Below are positions 34,884 to 44,500 of a stretch of DNA of 64,000 nt, piece by piece. The position numbers were made by a program, and so were the translations under genes. The first letter of the stretch is position 1. Every line of letters starts with the position of its first letter. The notes under the pieces are model-generated. The model saw only the letters and a list, made by a program, of their open reading frames with translations, had not been told where the DNA came from and ran no database searches. Source of the DNA: Actinomycetales bacterium (GTDB taxonomy: Bacteria > Actinomycetota > Actinomycetes > Actinomycetales > Dermatophilaceae); NCBI GenBank assembly GCA_016710645.1, contig JADJVI010000032.1, positions 1 through 64,000 on the forward strand, written 5' to 3'.

Positions 34884-36026
34884 CTAGCGCAGCAGGTCAC
34901 TCAGCAGGCGGCCGACCTGGTCGACTTCGATGAGGAATGCGTCGTGCCCAGCGGGTGAAGCAATGGTCGCGAGGCGAGCTCCGGGGATCGCCTCCGCGAG
35001 GAACTCGGACTGCTGGAGCGGATAGAGGCGGTCCGAGTCGACAGCCACGACGAGCACCTCGGCCTCGACCCGGGCCAATGCCTGACGTGCTCCGCCCCGC
35101 CCGCGACCCACATCGTGGGAGTTCATCGCCTCGGTCAGCACGAGATAGGAGTTGGCATCGAACCGGGCACAGAGCTTGGCCGCATGGTGATCGAGGTAGC
35201 TCTCGACGGCATACCGACAATCCCCAGTCGGGGGATTGCCGTCCTGCTCACGACGACCGAATCGGCGTTGCAGATCGTCCGCGCTGCGATAGGTGGTGTG
35301 GGCGATCCGTCTCGCGATCCCGAGGCCGGTCGTCGGCGTGCGCCCAGAGCCGTAATAGTCGCCGCCCTGGAAGTCGGGATCGTGTCGGATGGCCAGCAAT
35401 TGCGGCTGAGCCCAGGCGATCTGGTCAGCGCTCGCGGCCGCCGTGCTCGCCAGGACCGCGACCCGTGCGACGCGGGACGGGTACATCACGGCCCACTCCA
35501 GAGCGCGCATGCCACCCATCGACCCGCCGACGACCAATGCCCAGCTCTCGATGTCCAAGGCATCGGCGAGCGCGCGCTCGGCGCCGACGTGATCGCGGAT
35601 GGTGACCGCCGGGAAGCGGCTGCCCCACGGGTGACCGTCAGGAGCGATCGACCTCGGTCCCGTCGACCCCTGACACCCACCGATGACGTTGGCCGCTACA
35701 ACGAAGAAGCGGTCCGTGTCGATGGCCAGACCCGGCCCGACCAATCCCTCCCACCAGCCCGCGGTGGGATGGCCAGCTCCAGCAGGCCCCACCACATGGC
35801 TGTCACCAGTCAGGGCATGCTCGACGAGAACAGCGTTGTCGCGGGCCGGCGACAGCACCCCCCAGGTCTGGTAGGCCAGCACGGCATCGGGCAGGGTCGA
35901 CCCGCCCTCCAAGGCGAGATCGCCGAGCTGAAGCATGTGAACATCGCCCGGGCGGTCCCACGTGTCGACACCCGCAACGTCCTGCACCACGGTCACGCTG
36001 GCCTCCACTCGCGCTTGCTCGCGCAT
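34884..36026 (-). CDS. metX: Homoserine O-acetyltransferase
   Basis: MetX acetylates L-homoserine with acetyl-CoA, the committed step towards methionine. The 380-residue alpha/beta hydrolase has the nucleophile elbow VVGGSMGGMRALEW (Ser about residue 169), Asp in VDSDRLYPLQQ and His in GHDAFLIEVDQ, a complete triad. ANVIGGCQGSTGP is the family-specific oxyanion segment. The start is ATG at 36026, only some 15 bases after a SAM-IV riboswitch, so the riboswitch may directly mask the ribosome site. Its pathway partner metY lies at 46555 with its own riboswitch. Confidence 0.95.
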   Translation of the reverse strand: MREQARVEASVTVVQDVAGVDTWDRPGDVHMLQLGDLALEGGSTLPDAVLAYQTWGVLSPARDNAVLVEHALTGDSHVVGPAGAGHPTAGWWEGLVGPGLAIDTDRFFVVAANVIGGCQGSTGPRSIAPDGHPWGSRFPAVTIRDHVGAERALADALDIESWALVVGGSMGGMRALEWAVMYPSRVARVAVLASTAAASADQIAWAQPQLLAIRHDPDFQGGDYYGSGRTPTTGLGIARRIAHTTYRSADDLQRRFGRREQDGNPPTGDCRYAVESYLDHHAAKLCARFDANSYLVLTEAMNSHDVGRGRGGARQALARVEAEVLVVAVDSDRLYPLQQSEFLAEAIPGARLATIASPAGHDAFLIEVDQVGRLLSDLLR

Positions 36027-36039
36027 CGCGCGCGAACCG

Positions 36040-36126
36040 TGTCCTCACCCGGGGCACCCCACCGCGGCGGAGGGTTGCCGGCCAGCAAGCCGGGGCTTGA
36101 CGCTGGCGCTCATGACCTGACCGAAC
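36040..36126 (-). ncRNA. SAM-IV riboswitch upstream of metX
   Basis: The minus strand reads GGTCATGAGCGCCAGCGTC, then AAGCCCCGGCTTGCTGGCC, GGCAACCCTCC and CGCGGTGGGGTGCCCCGGGT. These match the conserved SAM-IV core: a P1 strand, the CCAGCG...GCTGG helix, the GGCAACC loop segment and the GGTGGGGTGCCCCGGGTGA pseudoknot region. SAM-IV elements bind S-adenosylmethionine and repress methionine genes in actinobacteria. The same element recurs before metY. The distance to the metX ATG is about 14 bases, favouring control of translation. Confidence 0.93.
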
Positions 36127-36192
36127 TATAAGCGTCCCGGTCCGTCCCCCACCACGCCCGCGTCCACTCCCTGGACGGCCCAAGGCCAGCGT

Positions 36193-37266
36193 TCACCCCG
36201 CCATCGGGGCGTCGGCGACCCCTGTCCCTGCCCCCTCGGTATCGCCCTGGCCGTCAGTCGAGGTCGACCGGATGCCGTAGCGAATCATCCGGTCGAGCAG
36301 GCGGGCCAATCGGTAGCCTGGATCGACCTCCAGCGCCCGTTCCACGGCGATCCCCGCGACGGCACCGCGTCCCTCGTACCACGCGAAGGCCGCGAGCACG
36401 GAGAGGACCGCCGCCGCCTCGGCATCAGGGCAGTGGTCGACGAGCACCCACAGCCGCTCGCTCAACCATCCCCGCACCTCGGTATCCCGGGGAGCGGTCG
36501 GCGTCCGGAAGCTGCCCGTGGCCATCGCCACCAAGTGGGAGTCGAGCAGCCGCATCGGCGGGGAGCCCGGACAGAGCCAGGCAATGACGAGGTCACGCAG
36601 GCGGCGGTCCCGCAGCGAGACGATCAGGCGTGCAATCTCCGTGGCACTCATGGCCACACCACCACCGGGCGGGTATGCCGTCCAGTCCAGATAGGCCGCC
36701 CACCAGGTCACCGCTGCGGCAGCCCGTGGGCCACGCCCTCGGGCGCGCTCGGCGACGGCCCGGTCGACCGCAGCCCGGAGCGGGGTCGGGGCCGGACGGA
36801 CCCGCGCCGCCAGGGTCTCCCGATCCGGCGCCGGTGATCGACCCAGCCCGACGAAGGTTGCCACCGCCGGAACATCCGCGTCAGCTGGCACTCGCTCCGC
36901 GCCCCCGAGCCGTTCCCCCGGACGACGCAGTCGTCCGTCGCGGACGACCACCTCGTCCACCAGGTCCAGGCCGGCGTCGACCACCGTGCCGACGAGGGCG
37001 ACACGCAGGGCTTCGGATTCGCCCGCCCGGTCTTCGTAGCCGACGACGATTGCCCCCTGGCATCCCTCCCGGAGCAGATTGGCCACGGACAGAGTGCTGA
37101 TCTCGCAGATGGCCTCCGGCTGATCGGTGAGGTCGACCCGCTGAACGACACCTAGTCGGCGCTCACGCAGACCGACGAGGACGACAGAGCGCCGCGGACG
37201 GAACCCGATCTCATAGGGCAGGACGGCGACCAATTCGGCGGCTGACGTGAGGCGGACGGTATCCAT
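36193..37266 (-). CDS. DUF4192 family protein
   Basis: A 357-residue protein of the actinobacterial DUF4192 family, function unknown. Recognition rests on the start MDTVRLTSAAELVAVLPYEI and GFRPRRSVVLVGL, and on the later segments TWWAAYLDWTAYP and LLDRMIRYGI. No membrane helices or catalytic motifs are evident, so it is probably cytoplasmic. The C-terminal 15-20 residues are low-complexity. It sits alone between the metX riboswitch and a YkvA-type gene with no shared operon signal. Confidence 0.85.
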   Translation of the reverse strand: MDTVRLTSAAELVAVLPYEIGFRPRRSVVLVGLRERRLGVVQRVDLTDQPEAICEISTLSVANLLREGCQGAIVVGYEDRAGESEALRVALVGTVVDAGLDLVDEVVVRDGRLRRPGERLGGAERVPADADVPAVATFVGLGRSPAPDRETLAARVRPAPTPLRAAVDRAVAERARGRGPRAAAAVTWWAAYLDWTAYPPGGGVAMSATEIARLIVSLRDRRLRDLVIAWLCPGSPPMRLLDSHLVAMATGSFRTPTAPRDTEVRGWLSERLWVLVDHCPDAEAAAVLSVLAAFAWYEGRGAVAGIAVERALEVDPGYRLARLLDRMIRYGIRSTSTDGQGDTEGAGTGVADAPMAG

Positions 37267-37355
37267 GCCCCCGATGGTCGGCGTCTTCAGGAAAGCCGCA
37301 CAGACCCACCGCCTCCGCCTGTGGATAGTGGGGCAGGTAGTCCGAGGATGTGGAA

Positions 37356-37387
37356 GCCGCCCCGGACCACCGTGGGTCCGGGGCGGC
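37356..37387 (-). terminator. Hairpin terminator downstream of the YkvA-type gene
   Basis: GCCGCCCCGGACC (37356-37368) and GGTCCGGGGCGGC (37375-37387) form a perfect 13-bp stem with a 6-nt loop, 18 bases past the YkvA-type stop. There is no T-run on the minus strand exit side; on the plus strand GTTTGG follows. Confidence 0.75.
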
Positions 37388-37404
37388 GTTTGGTCGAACC
37401 GCGG

Positions 37405-37818
37405 TCAGCGCACGACGCGAGACTGAACCGTCTCGTGGGAGTGCGGAGCGTCCTGCGGGCCGCGGCTTCCCGCTACTGCGCCCTCCCAGGCAAGGAAAGC
37501 GTCGGTGTGCTCGACGACCGAGCGGGCCAGCCAGGTGGCCACCATGGCGTCATCGACGATGCCGAACAGCCCGAACACCGCCTCGGGAATGACGTCGACC
37601 GGCGAGACGACGTAGAGCAAGGCGGCGATCATGCCCAGCAACTGGCCGGGCGACGCGTGTCGGTAGTCGCCGCGTCCCACGGCACGGAACAACCGGGGAA
37701 TCGCCGACAACCGCTGACTGATTGAGGGTGCGCCCGGCGCGGACGCCGCCCGGAACGCCAACCCGAGGGATCCCAACAGCCCCCACCGTGCCGAGCGAGC
37801 CCGAGAACCTGCAGCCAT
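37405..37818 (-). CDS. YkvA/DUF1232 family small membrane protein
   Basis: This 137-residue protein carries the DUF1232 signature YVVSPVDVIPEAVFGLFGIVDDAMVA, quoted by its core SPVDVIPEAVFGLFGIVDD, within a hydrophobic stretch that probably spans or dips into the membrane (about residues 60-105). The function is unknown. I chose ATG at 37818 (MAAGSRARSARWG), preceded by AGAAGGG; ATG at 37848 would add ten residues. The tail is polar and unconserved. Confidence 0.82.
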   Translation of the reverse strand: MAAGSRARSARWGLLGSLGLAFRAASAPGAPSISQRLSAIPRLFRAVGRGDYRHASPGQLLGMIAALLYVVSPVDVIPEAVFGLFGIVDDAMVATWLARSVVEHTDAFLAWEGAVAGSRGPQDAPHSHETVQSRVVR

Positions 37819-37944
37819 GTGTGGCCCTTCTGTGCCGCGGCGCGCCATGCCAGACATCCGCCGCTCGTTGCGATGCGACCGGTCCGGCCGCATCACGTCA
37901 AACGACTCGGCGAGCCCAGAGATTCCACCGACACCTGAGGTGGA

Positions 37945-38652
37945 TCAGGCCGTGCGAGCGGGAAATTCAGCCTTGGCGTTGTCGGCGATCTGCTTGAGCA
38001 AGTAGGTGTCCAGGCCCGAACCGAACAGCCCGCCGACGACCGGAACCGCCTTGCCGAACCGACTCAGCGCCGAACGCCCAACCCGGGACGCGAGTCGGAA
38101 CCCGATGGCCTTGTTGACGACCATGAGCGCGGGGCCGGGCAACCGCTGTGCAGCGAGATTGGTGAGCCGTCCCCCTGCAGCCACACCGGTCACCACACCC
38201 GCCTTGCGCAACAGGTCATCGGCTTCGGCGCCCACCAGCGTCAGCATGACGGCGGTGCGGATGTGCGGGTCGTTGACGTCATAGCCGCGGACGTGGGCGA
38301 TCGCCCCCACCATCCGCGTGGCGATGACATAGAACTCGATGACGTTGGCCGGCAAAGCGATCGGCATCGTGACGAAGCCGCCGAGCCCGGTGACGAAGCC
38401 CCCTATCGCACCCTCGGCGAGGTGCCGACGCACGATCGCGTCGACAGCCTTCTTGGGACTGGCCGTCGAGGCCTGCGCGTCCTGGGCGATCTGCATGGCC
38501 GATGCGAAGGGCCCGCGCCCGTCAATCCCGACGTCAAGCACCTTCTCGACCAGGTCGGTCGCGAAGCCCGCAATGCCACCCTGCTGCTGTTCCTGCTGGG
38601 CCGCCTGCAGCGCCGGCGTCTTGGCCCGGTGGTCGGTGCCGGAATTCCCCAC
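37945..38652 (-). CDS. EcsC family protein
   Basis: A 235-residue protein of the EcsC family (named after Bacillus EcsC; function unknown). The start is GTG at 38652 (VGNSGTDHRAKTPALQ), chosen because AAGGAG sits 6 bases upstream; the longer frame to 38985 reads into the divergent polymerase gene. The region AEGAIGGFVTGLGGFVTMP and PANVIEFYVIATRMVGAIA is hydrophobic and typical, as is VPVVGGLFGSGLDTYLL near the end. It is probably membrane-associated. It diverges from the polymerase gene across 166 bases. Confidence 0.82.
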   Translation of the reverse strand: MGNSGTDHRAKTPALQAAQQEQQQGGIAGFATDLVEKVLDVGIDGRGPFASAMQIAQDAQASTASPKKAVDAIVRRHLAEGAIGGFVTGLGGFVTMPIALPANVIEFYVIATRMVGAIAHVRGYDVNDPHIRTAVMLTLVGAEADDLLRKAGVVTGVAAGGRLTNLAAQRLPGPALMVVNKAIGFRLASRVGRSALSRFGKAVPVVGGLFGSGLDTYLLKQIADNAKAEFPARTA

Positions 38653-38818
38653 GGTGTCTCCTTCGAGGTCGCGGCGGATCTCGCCGTCAACGACTGCCCC
38701 CGGTCGGGCGCAGCACGTGCAACAGCAGCAGCGCGTCACACCTTCCCATCGTTCCCGATCCTCTGGCCGCCACTCCCGCGCCGTGGGTCTCGATACGGGA
38801 ACAGGGTTGGATAGACCC

Positions 38819-40531
38819 ATGCCCCCGACCGCGCGCCTGCCTGGACCGCGGGTGGCGCTCGCCGTGGCTGGCGACCGCGCGGCATACCGGTGGGAAGGGC
38901 GCACGTATGCCGGTGAGCTCACCGCCCTGCTGCCCGCACTGACCGCCCTGGAACGCGACCATGCCCCCCGGTGGGTCGTGGCCAACGCAGGTTCAGCGCT
39001 TGTGGCCCTGGCCGCCCATGAGGTCCGCGTGACGAGGTGCTGGGATGTGGCCGAGGCCCACCGGCTGCTGGCGGGAGGGTGGCGAGCCGACCTCGGCGCC
39101 GCGTGGGCGCAGGTCAGAGGCGAACCGTGGCCGGCCCTGCCGGCCGACCCGCCCCGTCGTCAAGAAGCCACTCTCTTCGACGTCGCGACCTCAGTGCCTC
39201 CTGGGCAGCGGACCACCGCCGACCCTGACCGTCCTTCCCATCACCCGCCGCCCTCCTCCGAGGCGGTTCCGAGGATCTCCGATCCCGTCCAGATCGCCGA
39301 CCTCGCGGACTTCCTCGACGTTCTTGCTGACCTGCAGTACCAGCGGCTGGCCGCGATCGGCGCGCGGTCCGTCGCCACGGCATACAGCGAATCGGCGGCA
39401 GCCGTGCTCGCCCTCGAACTGGAACGTGACGGGCTCCCCATCGACCGGGACCGGGCCGAGGCGCTCATTGCGGCTGCGGCCGGACCGCGACCCCGCGATG
39501 CCGCCGAGGCAGCGGCCGTTCGCGCGGAGCGTGACGAGCGAGTGCTACGCCATGCGCCAGGGCGCCGGGCGGACCTGCGCAACCCCGCCGACGTCCAGGC
39601 CCTGCTGGCTGCGGTTGGGGTCAGTGTGCCCTCGACGCGAGCGTGGGTGCTGGAGCCTTATCGCCGCAGCCACCCCCTCGTCGCAGCTCTGCTGGATTGG
39701 CGCAAGGACGAGCGCATCTCGACGACCTATGGCTACCGCTGGCTGGACGAACACGTCGGCCCCGATAACCGCTTGCGCGGCCCGTGGACGGCCTGCGACG
39801 GCGCTGCCGGGCGGATGACCGCCAGGAACGGGCTGCACAACCTGCCTCAACCGCTGCGGCCGGCCGTCGCCGCCGAGCCGGGTTTCGTGTTCGTCCGAGC
39901 CGACCTCGGGCAGATCGAACCGCGGGTCCTCGCCGCCCTCTCGGGCGACCCGGCGTTCGCCACAGCCAGCCGGGCCGACGACCTCTACGCCCCGGTGGCT
40001 GAGACGCTCGGTGTGCCGCGCGCCACGGCCAAGATCGCCGTCCTCGCCGCGATGTACGGCCAACGATCGGGAGCAGCGGGGGCTGCCTTGCGCGGCTTGG
40101 AGCGCGCGTTCCCTGCCGCGATGACGGTGCTCGACGAGGCGTATGCCGCTGGGCTGCAAGGGCGTTCGCTGCGCACTTACGGGGGTCGGCTGATCCCGCT
40201 GCACAGCGACCCCAGCGAGAGCTCAGCGGCTGCCGCCGCCCGTGGTCGCTATGCGCGCAATGCCCTGGTGCAGGGTTCGGCTGCCGAACTGTTCAAGGCC
40301 TGGGCAGCGACCGTGCGGCACGAGGTGCGGCCGATGGGCGGTCAGATCGTGCTGTGCCTGCACGACGAGTTGCTGGTCCACGTGCCGCAGGAATCCGCCG
40401 ACGCAGCGGTGGCGATCCTGCACCGTGCGTTGTCCGACAGCGCCCGCAGGTGGGTGGGGTCGGAGGCCGTGCGGTTCATCGCCGACGTATCCGTGGTGCG
40501 ACGCTGGGACGAGGCCAAGCCCGGGTCCTAG
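38819..40531 (+). CDS. Stand-alone family A DNA polymerase (bifunctional exonuclease/polymerase-type annotation)
   Basis: A 570-residue relative of DNA polymerase I lacking the 5' nuclease. Polymerase motifs are complete: motif A RADLGQIEPRVLAALSGD, motif B RATAKIAVLAAMYG, and motif C CLHDELLVHVP with the HDE triad. The N-terminal part (residues 1-180) takes the place of the proofreading domain, but I do not see its DxE exonuclease I motif, so proofreading may be lost. Such proteins occur beside a full PolA in actinobacteria and their role is unclear, probably repair. ATG at 38819 is chosen; upstream codons overlap the divergent EcsC gene. The stop overlaps the convergent PAC2 stop in CTAG. 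Confidence 0.88.
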   Translation: MPPTARLPGPRVALAVAGDRAAYRWEGRTYAGELTALLPALTALERDHAPRWVVANAGSALVALAAHEVRVTRCWDVAEAHRLLAGGWRADLGAAWAQVRGEPWPALPADPPRRQEATLFDVATSVPPGQRTTADPDRPSHHPPPSSEAVPRISDPVQIADLADFLDVLADLQYQRLAAIGARSVATAYSESAAAVLALELERDGLPIDRDRAEALIAAAAGPRPRDAAEAAAVRAERDERVLRHAPGRRADLRNPADVQALLAAVGVSVPSTRAWVLEPYRRSHPLVAALLDWRKDERISTTYGYRWLDEHVGPDNRLRGPWTACDGAAGRMTARNGLHNLPQPLRPAVAAEPGFVFVRADLGQIEPRVLAALSGDPAFATASRADDLYAPVAETLGVPRATAKIAVLAAMYGQRSGAAGAALRGLERAFPAAMTVLDEAYAAGLQGRSLRTYGGRLIPLHSDPSESSAAAAARGRYARNALVQGSAAELFKAWAATVRHEVRPMGGQIVLCLHDELLVHVPQESADAAVAILHRALSDSARRWVGSEAVRFIADVSVVRRWDEAKPGS

Positions 40532-41493
40532 GCGCCGCCGGCCTCTCCGGTCTCGGCCGAACCGTCGACGGAGAACGAGCGCAGGAACTCCTCGACGTCG
40601 GCGCCGATCTCGTCAGCAGACGGCAATTGCGAGGCATCCGGCGCGAGCAGGCTGGGACGGCTGCGACCGGCCATGAAGGCGTCGTACTGCGCCTCCAGCG
40701 AACCGACCAGCGCGGTCACCTCCTCGTTGTCGGCGACCTCCTGGGCCACTGCGGACCCGGTCGTGACGGCCGCGGCCGCCAGCTCGTCGCGCGACAGGTC
40801 CAGTCCGGTCGCCCCGACGAGCGCGTCGAGAGCGACCAGGGCGGCCTCGGGGTACTCAGCCTGCGCCAGGTAGTGCGGCACGTGGACGGCGAATCCCATG
40901 GCGTCGTGGCCTTGTTCGCCGAGTCGGTATTCCAACAGCGACACGAAACTGCCCGGCACCTGGATCGTCCCGAACACCGGCTCGACCTCTCCGAGCAGGC
41001 GTTGCGAGGTCGCGTGCGGGGTCATGCCGAGCGGGCGGGTGTGCGGGACGGCCATCGGTATGCCGTGCACGCTCACGGTGAGCGTCACGCCGAGTGCGCG
41101 GACGAGCTCAGTGATCGCGGCCGCCATCCGCTCCCACTGGTAGTCCGGCTCGGGGCCGGAGAGCAGCAGGAACGGCTGACCCGATCGGTCGGTGACCCGG
41201 TGCAGCAGCAGGCTGGGGTCGGCATAACCAGTCCAGCGGTCCTTGTCGAAGGTCATCACGGGACGCCGACCGCGGTAGTCGAGCACTTGGTCGACATCGA
41301 ATGAGGCCACGACCGTCGAGGAATGTGCGGCGAGCAGGTGCCGGGTCAACAGGTCCTGTGCCTGCCCGGCGTCGACAAAGCCGCCAAGGGAGGCCACGAG
41401 GACGCCGGCCTGCGCGTCGGCGAGGTCGGTGTCGCTCTCGAATCGGAACAGGTGCTTCGGGTCCTGCACGGGTCGGTCCTTCCTGGCCGGCAT
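40528..41493 (-). CDS. PAC2 family protein
   Basis: A 321-residue protein of the PAC2 (proteasome assembly chaperone 2-like) family. Conserved parts are GVLVASLGGFVDAGQAQDLL near residues 30-50, RPVMTFDKDRW, LLLSGPEPDYQWERMA and FGTIQVPGSFVSLLEYRL with VHVPHYLAQAEYPEAAL. In actinobacteria, which have a proteasome, the family is widespread, but a role in proteasome assembly has not been shown generally. The C-terminal 50 residues are acidic, DEIGADVEEFLRSF. It lies upstream of nothing obvious on its strand. Confidence 0.9.
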   Translation of the reverse strand: MPARKDRPVQDPKHLFRFESDTDLADAQAGVLVASLGGFVDAGQAQDLLTRHLLAAHSSTVVASFDVDQVLDYRGRRPVMTFDKDRWTGYADPSLLLHRVTDRSGQPFLLLSGPEPDYQWERMAAAITELVRALGVTLTVSVHGIPMAVPHTRPLGMTPHATSQRLLGEVEPVFGTIQVPGSFVSLLEYRLGEQGHDAMGFAVHVPHYLAQAEYPEAALVALDALVGATGLDLSRDELAAAAVTTGSAVAQEVADNEEVTALVGSLEAQYDAFMAGRSRPSLLAPDASQLPSADEIGADVEEFLRSFSVDGSAETGEAGGA

Positions 41494-41598
41494 ACGAGCG
41501 CGGCGGTGGATCCTGTCGCGCGAGCACGGGTGGTGCGGGTGGTCACCAGCCCCAACGTACGCGGCGCGTGCGCCATTCCGACGCAGCGCGCACGAGAG

Positions 41599-44500
41599 TC
41601 ACTCCACGACGATGGCGGCGAGGGCGCGTTGGATCCGCTTCGCTGACACCGGGTATGCCGTGCCAAGCCCCTGCGCGAAGAGGGATACCCGCAGCTCCTC
41701 GATCATCCAGGCGATTTCGGCCACCTCTGGTGCGCCGCGTTGGGCGGGCCGAAGTCGTTCCAGCAGAACGGCATACGAGGATTCGATGCGAAGGACTTCG
41801 TCCATTCGGGTGCGATCGCGGGTCAATTCCGCAGGGGCCTTGTCCAGGCGGTGTCGCACGGCCATGAGATAGCGCTGGATGTCACGAAGGCGAGCCATGC
41901 CCGCGTCGGCGAGGAAACCCGGACGGATGAGTTCGACGAGTTGGGCTCGCACGTCGGAGACGAGGTCGGCCACCTGTGGCGAGGACATGCCGTCCACGGT
42001 TCGGATGACGGCCAGGTGGGAGGCCAGGATCGGCTCCACGAGGTCGACGACCTGGATCACTCGCGCGGCCACGTGCGAGCGGACGGCCTGCAGGGCGGCG
42101 TCGAACTCGGCTCGGGTCCGGGGCGGGTGATGGATGCGTTCGGCGACGATCGCGTCGACAGCGCAGGCGAGAGCGTCCTCCAGCAGCGCCGGGATCGAGC
42201 CGTGCGGGTTGTGGCCGAGGGCCAGCTTCTGGGTGTTGCTCAGCCGGCCGAGCACCTGCTTCCACGGCGGAACGGTGTTGAGCAGCAGGAGCCGCCGCAC
42301 ACCCAGGTGGTGCTCGGCGGCGGCTTCAGCGGCGGTCGGAAGCACCTCCAACGCCACCGAATCGCCGTGGTCGACGAGGGCGGGATAGCCCCGCACCAGC
42401 GTCCCTTGCGACTGCGACTCGTGCACCTCGGGCACCACGTCGATGTCCCAGCTGCGCAGGCCGACGCGCCGCAATGCCCCTGCGGCAGAGGCCACCTGGC
42501 GTCGCAATTGTGGTGCCACCAGCTCTTGGAGCGCCGCGATGGACCCCGCCGAAGCAACCGCCCCGCCGTCCGACCGCTCGGCCACGAAGGTCATCCGCAG
42601 ATGGGCCGGCAGGCGGTCGACATCCCAGTCGGATGCAGCAATCGACACGCCGTGGGTCTCCCGTAACAGTCGCGCGAGGACCTCGGTCAACGGCCCCTCC
42701 GCGGGGCCGATCCCGCGCTCACTCATGACTCGAACGGTCGCCGCCGCGTGTTCGGGCACCGGCACGAGCAGCCGGCGGATCGGCTTGGGAAGAGTGCGCA
42801 ACAACGCCGCGACGAGTTCCTCCCGCAATCCCGGAACCTGCCAGTCGAATCCGGCGTCGACCGCGCGGTTCAGCACGGCGAGCGGCACATGGACGGTCAC
42901 GCCGTCGGCGGCGGCGCCGGGCTCGAACTGGTAGGTCACGGCAAGTTCGAGGTCACCCTGGCGCCAGGTGGAGGGGAAGGCATGGGGGTCGACGGCATCG
43001 GCGGAATCGCGAACCAGGAGGTCCTCGGTGAAGGTGAGCAGGTCTGGGGTGCGGCGGGACGCCTTCTTCCACCAGGTGTCGAAATGTCGGGCCGACACCA
43101 CCCCGGCAGGGATCCGCTCGTCGTAGAAGGCGACGAGGACCTCGTCGTCGACGACGATGTCGCGTCGACGAGCGCGCGCCTCCCATTCGGAAAGTCGCTC
43201 CAGCAAGGCTCTATTGGCGTGGAAGAAGGCGTGTCGGGTGGTCCAGTCCCCTTCGACGAGCGCATGGCGGATGAACAACTCCCGGGCCAGTTCCCGGTCG
43301 ACCGCACCCAGGGCGACGGTGCGCCCCACGACGAGGGGTATGCCGTAGAGCGTCACCCGTTCGGTGGCCACCGCGCTCCCTCGGCGGGCCGACCACCGCG
43401 GCTCGGAATACTGTCGCTTGACCAGGTGAGCCCCGGCCTGCTCGGCCCACACCGGATCGATTCGAGCCACGGTGCGCGCCCAGAGCCGAGTGGTCTCGAC
43501 CAGTTCTCCGGCCATGACGACCTGCGGCGGACGCGACCGCAGCACCGACCCGGGGGCAATCGCGAAGCGCGCCCCCCGGGCCCCAAGGAAGTCGCGTCGG
43601 GCCTCATCCCACACCCCTACGTGGCCGAGCAGGCCGGCCAGGAGGGCGCGATGGACCGCGTCCGAGTCGATCGTCTCGGGCCAAGGGTCGCGCGCCGTCG
43701 CGAGTCCGGCAGAGCGCGTCGCCTGGCGCAGCTGACCGACCAGGTCCTGCCACTCGCGGATCCGCAGATAGTGGAGGAACTCCCCCTTACACAGCCGACG
43801 AAAAGCGTTGCCCGAAAACACTTTTTGCTGATCTTGGAGATAGGCCCACAGGTTGAGGTAGGCGACGAAGTCAGAATGCGGGTCGGCGAACCGGCGATGC
43901 GAGGCGGCCGCCTGCTCCTGCTTGTCCAGCGGTCGTTCCCGTGGGTCCTGGATAGACAGCGCCGCGACGATGACGATGACCTCGCGCAGGCAGCCCAGTC
44001 GATCGGCCTCCAGGAGCATCCGAGCCAGCCGCGGGTCGACCGGCAGTCGAGCGATCTCCTTCCCGTCGGCTGTCACGCCACCGGCGTGGTCGACGGCTCC
44101 CAGCTCCGACAGCAGCGCCATCCCGTCGGCGATCTGGCGCGAGTCCGGGGCGTCGACGAAGGGGAACGCCGAGATGTCGCCGAGGTCGAGAGTGCGCATC
44201 TGCAGGATGACCGAGGCGAGGTTTGTGCGCAGGATCTCCGGATCGGTGAAGGCGGGCCGCTCCAGGAAGTCCTGCTCGGCATACAGGCGGATGCACACCC
44301 CATCGGCGACCCGGCCGCACCGCCCGGCGCGCTGGGTGGCGCTGGCCTGGCTCACCGGCTCGATCGGCAGCCGCTGCATCTTGGTGCGCTGGCTATAGCG
44401 CGAGATGCGCGCGGTACCGGTGTCGACGACATAGCGAATACCCGGCACGGTCAGTGAGGTCTCGGCGACGTTGGTGGCGAGCACGACCCGGCGCCCGGCA

